Assembly (NCBI RefSeq): GCF_014066305.1
Contig: NW_023501114.1
Location: 1 to 64,000, forward strand
DNA: 64,000 nucleotides
Direction: 5' to 3'
DNA from: Letharia columbiana
Taxonomy: Eukaryota > Ascomycota > Lecanoromycetes > Lecanorales > Parmeliaceae
The position numbers and the translations under genes were made by a program. This document shows, in pieces, positions 25,074-37,725 of the stretch (position 1 is its first letter; the number at the start of each line of letters is the position of its first letter). The notes beneath the pieces were generated by a model. It was not told where the DNA came from. It saw only the letters and a program-made list of their open reading frames with translations, and did no database searches.

Positions 25074-25220
25074 TGCTAGGAGCAATGATCTGATTGATGT
25101 AATATGACTTAATTGATTATATTGATAAAGAAACTACTTTCTAAGTAAGTAATTCCTTGCCAAGCCTTGCTTGGCGAAAGGCCTTACTAGAAGAAAGGCC
25201 TTTCTTGGTAATCCCTAACA
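25074..25220 (-). repeat. LTR, 3' copy relative to element orientation
   Basis: 147 bp, TGCTAG..CTAACA. It differs from the other LTR mostly by C/T and G/A transitions. The element lies on the minus strand, so this is its 3' LTR. Confidence 0.88.
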
Positions 25221-26458
25221 AGATGCCGGCAGCCAAAAATAAAGGTAACGTCCTCGTTGATAAGCAAGGTAGCAAGCAAGAAAATGGGAAATCGAATTCG
25301 TCAAAACCCTTACGCTCAAGCATTCGCAATTCGCCTACTCCCGCGTAATACCATTCCTCCCGAAGCCGACGTTAACTCTAGCTTCCTTATCAAAACTTCC
25401 ACTCTTACCAACGTCTATTTCGTTCCTAAATAAGATCCCGAAGCTTCTTTCGATAATAGGCGAGAACTTAAAGAAATAACTTTCCCGTCGCGAAGATCCG
25501 ACATTTCTAAACGAGATCCCGAAGTTTCTTCTAGGAGTCGAGTCGTCGTTTACGGCGTATCATACGATGCTTTCTTAATGCTTCTAGGAAGTCCTAAAGC
25601 TTCTTTTAGAAGTCGAGTTATCGTTTCTTACAACGTGGGATACGATGCTTCCTCGATACTTCTAAGAAGTGCTTCCTCGATCCCACAGACGCTAATATAC
25701 TTATTCTCATAGTCCCAGACCAATTCCTAAGCATTACCGAGATTCTTCATATTTATTCACTTATTATACTACGGTATATACCCTTTTTATTTAATAAGAT
25801 ATTTCGTAATAAAACCTCTTTCTTTAGCGACGACGCGTTTATTTAAAAGTCAATCGAGTTCTTAGAATCTAAAAGCCTCGATATCGTCTTCGACGAAGAT
25901 AGAAAGTAACTTATTAAAGCGAGGCTAGGGCTAAGTATATAAATCGGCTTAAGAATCTAGGCATAATTTTAATTATACTACGATAAAAATCGAATATACT
26001 CTTTAGTTATTAGGGATATCTAATTAATAGATAAAACGTCTAACTTATTCGAGGATCTTAAAGAAACCGATAAACTATAAATCGTATTTTCTTTCGATAA
26101 GCTAAGTAATTAAAATATTATAGTTATAATATAATTATAGAAGTATATAATCGCTTATACGAAAGAATTAAGACTAATATCGTCGATTATAATAAAACTT
26201 TAAATTTATCTAAATAAAGATAATAGTATTCGATACTTTTAGATAAGCGATATTCTTTAATATCAATTACTTCTTATAGACGCCGAGATCTAGCAACTAG
26301 TTTAATAAGAAATCATAGAAAACTTTATTTAAAGATTTATTTAATAGAGTAGAAATAGCGTTATTATAGTTTACTTAAATAGCTGAAATAGTAATTAGCT
26401 AGACTACGACGTCGTTAAGCGTAAATATCTAGAAGCGAATAGTAATCATCTCAACAGT

Positions 26459-27008
26459 CATCTGCAAATCTGAAAAGTTCCTTTCCGTACGATTTCCGCC
26501 GAGTCCGCACTATAAGCACGATTTAGCACGATTTAGCCTATTAAGCAAACTTTATCTATATTTAACCCTTTCCGCCAGTTCTATCAGTTTAGTAACTTTA
26601 AAAATTTTTAGTAACTTTAAAAATTTTGCGTAATGTACTCTAATACACTCTAAGTACTATTCTATATATAGCATTAATATATATTATTATTAATATACGC
26701 TATATTAGAGTATCACCCACGCGACTAATTTTATTAAATCGTCTAATTCCGTAGCTAAATTTGAGTTGACGTTGATATTCGTCGCCGTAGAACCTTACCG
26801 TCATAACGTCGATTATTAGAACTTTTTTTTTCGTGCGTATTACTGCTAAACTGATAGAACTGGCAGAAAAGATTAAGATAGTTACTAAACCGGCGGAATT
26901 TTGGCTGATTTTTGAGATAGTTACTGAACCGGCGGAATTCTTAATTTCAGCCCTATTCGCAAGATCAGCAATTTGAAATTTAGTAGGAACTTTTCAGATT
27001 TGCAGATG
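26459..27008. mobile_element. 550-bp inverted-repeat element nested in the retrotransposon
   Basis: The outer ends are perfect 24-bp inverted repeats (26459-26482 and 26985-27008; left end CATCTGCAAATCTGAAAAGT). A further imperfect inner inverted repeat contains CAGTTCTATCAGTTTAGTAA near 26577 and AACTGATAGAACTGGCAGAA near 26848. There is no open frame. Perfect 24-bp arms inside a heavily mutated host element suggest the insertion is younger than much of the RIP damage. Target duplication unclear. Confidence 0.7.
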
Positions 27009-30000
27009 GTCTAGTTAGTGCGCTTACTAAACTTATCGATTTATAAATAATAGATAGTCGAGTATAATAACTTAACGTCTAGCTTAGTAAAAAGAGTCTT
27101 TTATAGTTTACTAAGAAACTTATAATTACAATTCAAAATAATTTACTTCGATAATCTCTAGTTAATCTTTTAAAGTTATCGAAGTAGATGATATACTTAA
27201 TCCTCGATAGTAAAAATCGACTTACTAGAAATTAAGATAATTCTTCTAGAAAATTTGTTAGTAACGAATATAATTACGTCGTAGTCTTTAATAGAAATTA
27301 ATAAGACGAGAATAAAATTAATTATTAAGATATAAAATAGTATAGACGAGATAAGAATAAGCTATAGAAATCTATATAGTAGATGTTAAGATATTTAATA
27401 GAGCTGACATTAAGAATAATATCGAATATACTCTCATAGCTGGCGTATAAGGCTGCGTATATATTATTAGCGAGATATATCTTTATAGCATTTAGCGAAT
27501 CCGATATAATAGAACTAATTAAAGTGAATAACTTCGAAAAAGATTTACACATAAGCGGGTGGTATATAGAGTCGACTCGGCGTGAAAGCATAGTCGCTAG
27601 TTAATGCATCGACTTTCTATATAAGACCGTCGTTATCTTGGAAAAAAAGGAAGAGAAGCGACGTTCTCGCCGGTTTGGTTATTAAAGTTAAGCGTTTTTA
27701 AGATCTTATACTATTCTAAGTTCTTTTAATAATCGTCGAGAATCTATTAACGTAGTTCTAGGCTTACTTCTATAAGAGTAATAGCGATATAAGCGTAGTT
27801 ATATAAAGTATCGAGCTTCTCGATAATATCTTAATCGAAAGCTATTACTTCGATAGTAGCGGAGTTTAAAAGTCTTAATAAGGCGTCTAATACGATATAT
27901 TCCCTTCTTAATTTATAACGAAACTCGAGATTTCGAAAACGTTAAATAAATTTTAATACTCGGATAAGGTGAAGATTTAACTTAACTGTTAAAGACGTAG
28001 ATAGAGATATCTATTTAAATATATCGAGAGCGGAGCCGTAATTCGTGTAGACTACTATCTTCGACGCCGACTCGATTATATACCTCATTTTTCGAAGTAC
28101 TTACACGATTCCAGCGATTTCGAGTTTTATAGACTAGTATCTTATTTCGATATTCTTAAGAAAACGGCTTAAGAATAAGATCGACTAAACTTGAGAGCGT
28201 TTAGGGTAATTATCGATAAGCTCTCCTTTAATATAATAAATTATAGCGCTAAATTCGAACTTACTAATATTTAGATTCACGTAAAATATAATCTTATTAT
28301 TAAAATAAACTAGAAATAATAGAGTCGATAGTGCTTACTATAGCGCTTAAAAAGTATCTTTCTCGATATTAGTTAATAGGTTAAGAACGAAGCGAGAAGT
28401 AAAGTTTTTTCTTTCTTATCTAGCTCTAGAAGATATAATAAGTATTATAATTTTTCGATTTTAAAGAGGCTTTGTTATAATAGTATAGTTAGCGATATAA
28501 TTACGTAGCTAATTTATTATTCCCAAGTAAATTTTCAGCTTAAAAAGGGTTTTCGAAAATGAGAGCTTAATAATTACTTGCAATTTATTCTTAGCGATCT
28601 AAAGTTCGAAGGAATCGACTTTCTATTTAAGCAAGTGCACTAATAAATAGTCGAGAAATACTTTCTTCGAATTTACAGATATTCCTAACTTCATAAAAAG
28701 ATCGAAGATTTAACGAAGATAATTAAGATATTCTTTTAAGGTTCTCGAATAGATAACGATATTATTAATATATACTCTAGTAAATCATCTAAACTTGCGA
28801 AGTAACCTATCTATCTATCTCTATATATAGACTAGTAAATTTTTATAGCTTATAATTACTACGTTAAAAGTTTTCTAATTATAATAACTTATAATCGTAA
28901 GTTTATAGCGATTAATAAGATATACGCGTTATTAATAAAAGAAGCTTACGTAATCGATAACGCTAAGATATCGATAGTTCTTTATTAATAATATTAAGTC
29001 TAACTATAAAGATAAAGAGTAGATATCTATTTAGATAATAGTATTTAATCCCTAAATATTAATAACGACTTATTCTTTTCTTAAATCGTCGGATATAATT
29101 CTATAGATAACGAAAATCGAGAAGTTAAAAGGCGTTACTTCGGTAATCTAATCTAGCCTTTCTTACTCGTAAAGTTTATTAAATATTTTATCAACGACGT
29201 CTTTAAATTCGATGCTAAGAGAATAAACTCTCGCTATTCTACTAACATTCTTTTTTAATTAGATTTTAGTGAAATATATATTTATTCTTACTTCGGTAAA
29301 TCGGCGAAGTCGCCTTTTTATTAAAGCGTTAGAAATTCCTTAACTACTCTCTTAATAAAAGAACTATTATTATAAATCGTAATCTTATTTAGTAAGATTA
29401 TATCCGTAATCGTAATAATAACTATTACTTCCGAAATTGAATAAAAGAAAGTTACGAAAGTAGGAATTTTAAGAATCTCGAAAATTTTAGAGTTTCTCGA
29501 AAGATTAGAATCTCTAGAAATACTAAGAAATTCTATAGGGGATTCGATAATAGATATTAAGTTAGAAGTCGCTACTTTTATTAATAATAACGTTATAAAA
29601 TAGACGATTATTAGTATAGCAATAACGGATATTATAATAATCTTATTAAAAACGCGTTTAATCTAGCTCTTCTAATATTTATTCTTAGATCGACGATTAG
29701 CAAGTTTAACGACGTCTTTTTTCCCGAATATAATATAATAGCAATTATTAAATTCGGCTTTTTATATAGTATTTAAGCGAAGATTTCTAGATATCTTAAT
29801 TAATCGGTTTAAGTTATTCTTAGCTAATATCGTAGTTATAGAAAAGTTAACGAGATAAATATAAAGCGTTAAGTCTATATAATTCGATTTAAAGAAAAAA
29901 TTATATTCTAATAAAGAAGTATAATATATCGATATTTGTATCTAAGAATATAGGGGAATAATAATAGATTTCTTAATATATACGGGATATATTACGGCAC

Positions 30001-33000
30001 GATTTTCTCTAGTACGAACTTCTATCGATACGAATATCTAATAGCTATTAATTAACGCCCTCGATTAAGATATAAGAATATCGATTTCTTTAGATATTAT
30101 AATATCTATATCGACTAGAATATTTGCTTTAAGCTCGTCGATAATATAGATTTCCCTCGGCGACGTTATAGCTATAGCGTCTTTATTAGAAAAGTAGAGA
30201 GATGTAATTATATATTTCGAAGTTTTATATCTATTAAATCTTAAACTTCTTATTATAATAGGGCTAGCTATATTCTTAATTAGTAAATTTGAAAATATCT
30301 TATTTAGATAGGCTTAGTCTATTAAGGTAACGAAGTAATCTATATTTAAGTAATTCTTTTTAGCTTTTTTATCGAGTAACAGCTTAATAGTAGCTCTTAC
30401 GTAGTGATAGTTACGGAAAGTATAGTCGATATTAACCTTAGAAGTAGAGTTAGTTAACGACTTAATAACTTTTCTAGTAAAATCTTATTCTTTAAAATTA
30501 AACTCGCGAGGTTCTCTAGTAAAAGGTTCCTCGATAAAAGAATAAGAATTTCTAGACGATTCCTCGATAGAAGGATATACCTCGACTATAAAAGAAATTT
30601 TCGAGCGTTTTTTAGATGAAAAGCCTGGGTATAAGAAAGGTTTAGAATAACAATCTCGATCTAGATTATCGAGATAGCGGTAAAGTTTATTACTAGAGAA
30701 GAAAATCTCATAATAATAGTAATATTAATAGCGAGACGCTAGAATAAGAATAATCCTAGCTACATTAGCGGGATACTCTATAGCTTCTACGAAGTATTTA
30801 TCTATTTCATCTTTCTAGTAAAGTTAATAATAATCTAAATTCTCGTTAGTATAGTAGTTACTAGGCTCGCTTAAGTCTTAATAAACATTCTTATTCTAAG
30901 AAGTAGATTTAGATTCGATATCCTCGTAAGAAGATAATAATAATTCTTTCTTACTAATTTAGTATACCGTCCTCTATAATCGTAGTAATCTATTTTAATT
31001 ACGATTAAAGAATCCGACATTTAGTCTATTTACTTATCTTTCAGATTTATTATCTTTATAGCGAGGATTCTACTAGCTTAATAATACCTAAAAATCGAAT
31101 AAATTAATATTTCTTTCTATAATTTATAAAGGTTATCGAGGAGTCGATAAGATAGAATTTAATTATCGTTATTAATAGAACTAATTAAGCTAATTAATAA
31201 AGTTATTTTTATAATTATTATACCTCGATGAGAATTCTTAATAGAACTACTATTAAGAGTATAGGAAAGAAGAAAAAGATAATTTTAAAAATCTATTCTA
31301 ATAAAAGTTATTGTTTATATACTAATTAGACTATTTAAGTAGCGTTAACGCTTTCTTATTAATATACTACGAAAAATCACGATTTTACTATACTATTTCA
31401 AATTAAATACTCGATTTAACGTCGACTTAATCTAGAAATTAATCTAGAGTTATCAACGATATTAGCTTGAGAATATCTCGTCGAAATTCTAGTAAAAGGT
31501 TATTTTAGATTATAGTTAGCTGATTATAGACGAAGATAAACTTAATAACTTTCGTATATTTTAAGATACTCTAAATATAAGAACGCGTCGACTTATTATT
31601 TCTGATATTACTTATAATATAGCGTTTAATTTAAAGATATTAAACTACTATAAAAGCTCTTTCCTTAAATCTCTTTATTAAGAATTCGAATTAAGCTTCT
31701 AACGAGACTATTCTTAATAGTATCTTTTTAAACTTCGTAAGCTCGATAAAGTATTAGATTAAGACCTTACCGCGGAAACACGTTAATAGAATTTCTTAAA
31801 TCTTTTTATAGCCCTTAATAGTAGCGATATTCTTAAGTTAATTTATAAAGGTATAGATATTCTTATAGAAAGTATATCGACCTATATTAATAATAGATCT
31901 TTCTTCTTTAAAGGTAGAATTAAAGAAATCGATATCGTTAGCTTTTAGATGTAATAAGCTACCTCCGTTTTTTATAGCATTATTTCCTAGAAGACTAGAA
32001 TCGTCTAGTGAACTTGATGGCTTAAGCTAAGAAGTAATATTTCGAAGTAATCCTTACAGTGTAGTTTATTATTACTAAGAGAATTCGGACTCTCTCTAAG
32101 ATTAATCTTTTTAAGAAGATATTTCGAGTTCGATAGCTTAAGTGTAAATAGCCTCCTCCGCAGATATGGCTCTAGTGGTGAATCTAGTGCTTTCGAAGTT
32201 TAATTTAAAAAGGGTAGTCATAGAGGAAGTATATAAAGTGATATCAGTGGACGGAGGATTCTTAAGTCGATGAAATATTAGAATATCTCTTTCGAAGGTG
32301 CTAAGAACGTCTTAAAGAGTAGACTTATCGATAGCCTAGTTATGCGGCTAGCTTAGTACTTCTATAGACTATAATCATACTTTAATATATTTATTCCTCG
32401 CGAAGGTACCTCGACTAATTTAAGAAGGTTTAAAGTTATTTCTTACGATTTAAGTAATTAGATAACGAGTATTCTTATTAAAAAGACTTATAAAAGAGTA
32501 ATTGCTTTCGAGAAATTCCGAAAGCTAAAATATAAGAATTATTATATCTCTGAAAATAGGATTTATTATAGAGATTAAGGATTTTAAAAAAACTATCGTA
32601 AAGATTAATTGACGATGTCGACGATTGTGAAAGTAGATAAAGAAGTAAAAATTGAATGAGTTAAGATTTAAATTTCTTAAGGGAAAGCTTTTTTCTTAGA
32701 AGAGGTTTCTTTCTTAAGAAAGAAGGTATAGCGAGATTATTAATCTAGAAGGAACTTCTTAGTAAATGATAAAAGCTCGACGATTTTAGCATAAAGTAGA
32801 CTAACGATATCGTCAAATAGGCAATCAAAGAAGTTCTTAGAAAAGGAAGATTATAAGAAAAGAAAGTAGCTGTTTCGAAAGTATATATAACGAAGCTATT
32901 CTTATAGCGTAGCGGAAGACTTTATCGAAGAATTGTGGTGCTTTCTAATTAATACTTATTAGAAAATAATAGACTTAATTATCAAATCTCTTAGTATTTA

Positions 33001-33049
33001 TCAAACAAAGGAATAATACTAATAAGACGATTTCGGTATTATTATCATT

Positions 33050-33196
33050 TGCTAGAAGCAATGATTTGATTAATATAATATGACTTAATTAATTATATTA
33101 ATAAAGAAACTACTTTCTAAGTAAGTAATTCCTTACCAAGCCTTACTTAGCGAAAGCCCTTACTAGAAGAAAGGCCTTTCTTGGCAATCCCTAACA
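33050..33196 (-). repeat. LTR, 5' copy relative to element orientation
   Basis: 147 bp, same termini and length as the partner at 25074, and more AT-rich. The following bases on the minus strand are too mutated to identify the primer-binding site with confidence. Confidence 0.88.
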
Positions 33197-33201
33197 ATCT
33201 A

Positions 33202-33891
33202 GAAGCTCACTGCTGGCTCATCAGATTCAAGTTGACGCTATGATGGTGATCATGTCGCGCATTTTGTTTTCAACCTCTGTTCTTGCATAAGGCCAAGCCC
33301 GAAGACGATGCAGTCGACACCAAACCATGATACAAGAATCGGAAGTTGAGGACGTAGTACGCTAAAAACCGAAGGCCTTGTCCTGTAATGAGGCCTTGCG
33401 AATGTAAGTTATAGCCTTCAAGGTATTCTATCTGGGTGACGGTCGTGCAGGATGTAAATTGAGGTGCTAAGATCCTCCTGAGACAAGCTTTCGCCGAGAG
33501 CGAGTATAGAAACGTGCGGTCAGATAGAGTATCAGATGCGGGTCGTGTAAATGAGCCATCAATGCTATGTGGCGTACTGCAGTCCACGGCGTCTAAACAT
33601 ACTTTTCGTGATAGTCATATACTCGAGCGAAGTGATAAGGGCCTGCTTATGCGCCAAAGTGGTCAGTATGGGTTGAAAAGTAATGCGAGTCCAAAGATCG
33701 AAGACCTTGTTGCTCACCTCCAACCAGATACATCTGCTTCACAGCATGAAACATCATTGACAATTATTTTCATTTCGCATACGCTCCTCACCCCTCATGA
33801 GACGCTAAGAGATATCTAGACCCAGATTCATATCGACTTTAGTATTGATGTCATAGTGAGACTCGAAAGAAGCATGCATTTGTATCAATGA
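33202..33891. other. No supported gene
   Basis: DNA of normal composition resumes after the retrotransposon. Two opposing short frames (33270-33587 minus, 33514-33819 plus) have no recognisable content. Confidence 0.4.
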
Positions 33892-35110
33892 TTATACCTT
33901 GTGACGTGAAAATGGAGAACTATTTTGGGTCGCAAACATAGCATCGCCATTTCCCACATTGTGCTGATTCTGATATTTAAGGAGGGTTGATACAAGAGGG
34001 GTTGCATTCGTGAGGCTCAAGATGGGAGTAGCCTGCCGTTGATTGCCCCCATCGCACCATTTGGGGTTGTCGAGTTCGACTCGAGAGGGTTGGAGGATGT
34101 CCAGGAAGTATAAGGTTTGGTTGTGGTCGGAACCGATCGTTGCCGCCATTCCTCGTGAACCTCCGAGTAGTATTCCCACAAGAGTCTTGCATTTTCGTGG
34201 TTGCATGCCTTTCGGACACCCCATAATCGCCCCGAGGTAGTAAATGGTTCCGGTAAGACTTGTATGATTTGGGACAGCCCAGGGGCGTCCGGACTGTTCC
34301 ATGTGCGAAGCCGAAGAAGTCATCATGCCATGATCAGCGGTCGAAATTCCGCTCGAATCGAAAAGTATCGGCGCAATAGTCTGAGTCACTGGGCTTTGCT
34401 GAGGGGTGGCTATACCATGGTGCGATACTCCGGTGGCATGGGCGGTCTCAGCTTCCCAGCAATGGCTACAATCATATGTGCTGTCACTGAAAGCTGCTTA
34501 GGCGGGAGCGTCTGCTGGCTCGTTGCTCATTTTAAGTCTAAAATGTATGCTTCTGATCACAGACGAGTCTCAGACGAACAGAGAGTTCATCAAGCCAGAA
34601 GAATCTGCCGGTATGCGTTGTCACGACTCGTCCACTCCAGGCTATAGCAGTAAGCCTCGAATCGCGTTGAGTTGCCAATTGCGAACATGCTGAAAGAGTC
34701 TGTAGTGAGCAGTCTCGACATAATTCAATTGCTCGATGAGGGAGTGAGAATGAGAAACGCAGGAATCGCAAGGGAAATGGTTTTCGTTGGCGTTGTCTTT
34801 TCCATAATGGGAAAATCCAGCATCGCGAGAAACGTGATGGGTCCAGAATCTTGGCCTCCCGTCATCCCTGCCATCTCGAAACACTTAATCTACCAATATA
34901 TAGAAATTCCACGGAATTCAGGAACGACATAACTCATCCACCCTGATTGTTTTAACAAGATGAATGATCAGATGAGATTTCTTCGTATAACTTCGCACGT
35001 CCAGTGAGTTATCGACACATGGAAGCGCTTTATGGGTGTCGCAGTGACTTGTGTTGGGATCTCGAAAGCTATAGAACGCGCACTTCGCATAGTCTGCTAT
35101 AGACGTTACA
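33892..35110 (-). pseudogene. C2H2 zinc-finger family pseudogene (copy A)
   Basis: Minus-strand fragments match the family represented by the genes at 41.9, 46.8 and 57.7 kb. They are KCAFYSFRDPNTSHCD and RSYTKKSHLIIHL (35100-34950), then FPCDSCVSHSHSLIEQLNYV and NAIRGLLL (34790-34645), then a C-terminal part to 33892. The first half, including the first zinc finger, is absent, cysteines have been lost (CAFY instead of CxxC), and stops and frame changes interrupt it. Its upstream neighbour on the same strand ends at 35140. Confidence 0.65.
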
Positions 35111-35139
35111 GGCTCTTTTGGCTTGCGCCGAGATGACCC

Positions 35140-36330
35140 TTACAAGGGCTCGACTCGGTAGAGGAACGTATCAAGCTCTTGCGCAATTGAGTAAATATTA
35201 TATATGAGCAATTGACCTGCAGCGTAGATGAAATCCGAATATGGATCTTCCAAATCTAGAGACAATCCTAGCCGATAAACATCATCACAGAGTTCGCGAT
35301 AGGTCTTGTCCGATTTCCCAAGAGCATTGATGATTGGTTGATAAGTGAGGGCGAATGTTGTCGTATAATAATATCTACTTGTTGCTGTGGTCCCAAATTT
35401 TCCTCGAGTGCTTCGTGAGATGTATAGAACACGTCTGATAATGGATAAGATCGTCGTCGCATAGAAAACGTCCAGGAGCGTCGCCGGCTTCAATGGCTGA
35501 GCCATCCTCCCTGCAGTATCTTCCAAGGCCTTACGAAAGACATGATATCGTTCATGGCTATGGGACGGGGCAGGATCCCAGTGGCTGTCATGATTGCAAG
35601 CCAATGCGGTATGCCGCTTGTCGTCCTCACAGCACTCCATCAGACATATCCTCAGGCAGTCAAGACCTTCTTGGGCCATTTTTTCCTGTCGGTAATGTAA
35701 GCTCATGGACAAAGCGACCACTATTCTCCATGACGGGATACCTTCAGTCCACAAATTTTACTAAAGAAAAACGCCGCTCTAGCAACCTCCACGGCGGCCG
35801 GGACCAAATCCAGCCGGCAAAGGTATTTGAGGTTTTTCTCTAGAATGAGAAGCTCCTCCAAAGAGAGAAGAACATCATTTTGGGTTTTGATGGCTTCTCC
35901 TCCAGCGTCTGAATTCCCAAGTACCGGGTTGGCAGCCCTGATTTCCAAACTTAGTTTTTCAATCTCTCCAAAAATCATCCTGGAGCTTACACCGGAAGTT
36001 CAGAGCCAGATGGCGGTGGCTCAGGCTGATCGCGAATTATAGAATCAAGAGGCGTTGTCTGACTGGAATGAAATAAGCGGTTTTGCACATCTCCCACTCA
36101 GACGAAACACCCACAGCCTTGGCCTCCCTCCGATGCTTTTTTCCAAGGTCAATGACATTTTATCGTTCTTGATGTGGGTCAAGACATGCTGCATCAGAAG
36201 TTCAGCAAGACTTCCTTCAGCTTCTTGTGGTGCAGGGACAAATTACCTTTCTCAAAGCCGAAGCCGGTTTGTAGTCCTTGGTCGACGTGCAGAAACCACA
36301 CTTAGATTCACATTTGGAGATGGATAAGGT
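35140..36330 (-). pseudogene. Unrecognised fungal protein gene with frameshift
   Basis: Two long coding-like frames abut on the minus strand. 35978-35760 reads MIFGEIEKLSLEIRAANPVL to VEVARAAFFFSK. From about 35755 another frame continues LWTEGIPSWRIVVALSMSLH to the stop at 35140, ending LYRVEPL. The two overlap at an A run (AAAATTTG), where one extra base would fuse them, so a 1-bp deletion is likely. Further upstream, KCGFCTSTKDY (about 36310) may be an N-terminal Cys motif of the same gene. A related fragment lies at 39.05-39.37 kb. I do not recognise the family. Confidence 0.5.
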
Positions 36331-36554
36331 GCCTGATCGCGGCCAGTCATGGGTGTGAGAAGGGATGCGGCAAGGCATCTCGACTGCACTCGGGAGAACA
36401 GTTGAAGATATGCGAGAATTGGAAGGAATCGCGTCGCACAGAATATCAGGCCCGCTCTAATCTCACGAAGCAGAGAAGAAATTGGAGAAGCTCTCCTAGG
36501 ATCTTAAAGGGTGATCGTGAGTTGGCCTGATCACGGCTTGCAGATCACTGCGAT

Positions 36555-36851
36555 GGTGCTTGAGAACGCTGGAGACCAAAAACTAGTTTTTACCCGACTT
36601 CCTTCCATCTGTGGTGCTTGAGAACGCTCGAGAGTGAAAACTAGTTTTCAATCGGTTTTCTTCCCTGCGGACGCCCACCATGCATTAGCGTAAATTCATT
36701 TGGGGTGCCTGAGAACGCTGGAGAGCAAAAACTAGTTTTTACCCGACTTTCATTCGTATCCATCTGTGGTGCTTGAGAACGCTTGAGAGTAAAACCTAGT
36801 TTTCAACCGGTTTTCTTCCCTGCGGCCGCTGGCAGTGCATTAGCGCAGATC
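36555..36851. repeat. 149-bp tandem duplication with AAAACTAGTTTT palindromes
   Basis: Two macro-units (36555-36703, 36704-36851) each contain two half-units that open GGTGCTTGAGAACGCT and carry AAAACTAGTTTT or close variants followed by ACCCGACTT or ATCGGTTTTC. Each macro-unit ends GTGCATTAGCGNA. Related AAACTAATTTT and AACTAGTTTTC occur at about 37025 and 37131, before the first small membrane-protein gene. They may be protein-binding sites; that is inference. Confidence 0.7.
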
Positions 36852-37322
36852 CATCTACTAAGCACTCTAGAGTGTTTGGGTGAACTTCGACTGCAGTGCA
36901 GCCTTGGCACTGCAGCCTTATGCCCGTACTAGTATGCGCGGTTCACATGAAAGAAGAACTCTTCTGCTGCTGTATCTGGCGGATGCGATGGTGATCCTTA
37001 CAAGCTGGCAAGTACCGGGATAAAACTAATTTTTCGAGTCCATGAGAGCATACGTGGGCGAGATTGAGGCTTACCTGGTCGGACACCGTCCAGTCATAGG
37101 TCCAGTTGCCGTCCGAGTAGAGGTATCGCAACTAGTTTTCGGATACCATTGAGTATATATACCATCTCAAATATCTTCCTTAATCGAAACCATCGGTTCG
37201 TCCGTTCCAGCCTTCTTTACAGTCACAACAAGCTTGGTCACTCGGCCAACTTTCCATCCCGCTCAGAATCCAAACCCATATCCTGCCGTGTATACAGAGA
37301 GAGTACGGCAGCAGCAAGCACC

Positions 37323-37695
37323 ATGATATTCCCCATCGTCAACGGGATGCTGGCCCAAAAAACAACACAGCTACACGGAGCACTAGCCAGACGCAACACT
37401 TCTTTCTCCACAGCAACTCCTTTTCCATTCCCGACCAAGTCTCAATGGAGCCCCGGCGACATCAGTACTCTCGTCTTCGGCTGCATTGCTTCAGTCCTTG
37501 GAGTGCTTACCCTTTGGGCGACATTTTGGCTAGGTCGTCGACGCGCTTTGCGTGTGGTTGGAAACGGTATGTACTTCGACGGGAAACGTGACGAACTTAC
37601 TAACCGTATTGCCGATAGACGAATGCCGTGAGTTTGGGGCCACGTTCGACAGCGATCCATCTCTCGAGCACGTCGTCCTTGAGCGAGGCCCATAG
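37323..37695 (+). CDS. Small one-pass membrane protein, tandem family member 1
   Basis: Exon 1 37323-37566 and exon 2 37619-37695 are joined in phase 1 across a 52-nt intron with TTACTAAC branch site, giving 106 aa. About 45 polar N-terminal residues precede QWSPGDISTLVFGCIASVLG and a membrane helix (about residues 46-70), then basic GRRRALR and an acidic tail of about 25 residues. Members 2 and 3 share the QW..(G/S)..(T/V)VFGC.AS.LG.L.L core and the same intron site. There is no cleavable signal peptide on this model. Function is unknown. I chose the first ATG in frame; the frame is open further upstream without an ATG. Confidence 0.7.
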
Positions 37696-37725
37696 ATTGT
37701 AGACTTCACAGATAACACGGAAGCG

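Larger units (their letters stand above)
25074..33196 (-). mobile_element. Complete Gypsy-type LTR retrotransposon, RIP-inactivated
   Basis: An 8,123-bp element with two 147-bp LTRs (25074-25220, 33050-33196) starting TGCTAG and ending CTAACA, and a perfect 5-bp target duplication ATCTA (25069-25073, 33197-33201). On the minus strand a Ty3/Gypsy reverse transcriptase is readable at about 28.6-29.0 kb. The catalytic box is YINN (28772-28761) followed by IVIYSRTLKEYL and IFDLFMKLGI, where active elements have YIDD. The Asp-to-Asn, His-to-Tyr and many stop changes are what RIP yields. Preceding residues IDRLLRKFR also fit. No frame longer than about 100 codons survives. A short inverted-repeat element is nested at 26459-27008. 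Confidence 0.88.

Noticed and set aside
25157..25348. Short plus-strand frame at the left LTR that could look like a gag start
   Set aside because: The reverse transcriptase reads on the minus strand, so gag should be at the right side. The frame begins inside the LTR and stops after 63 codons.
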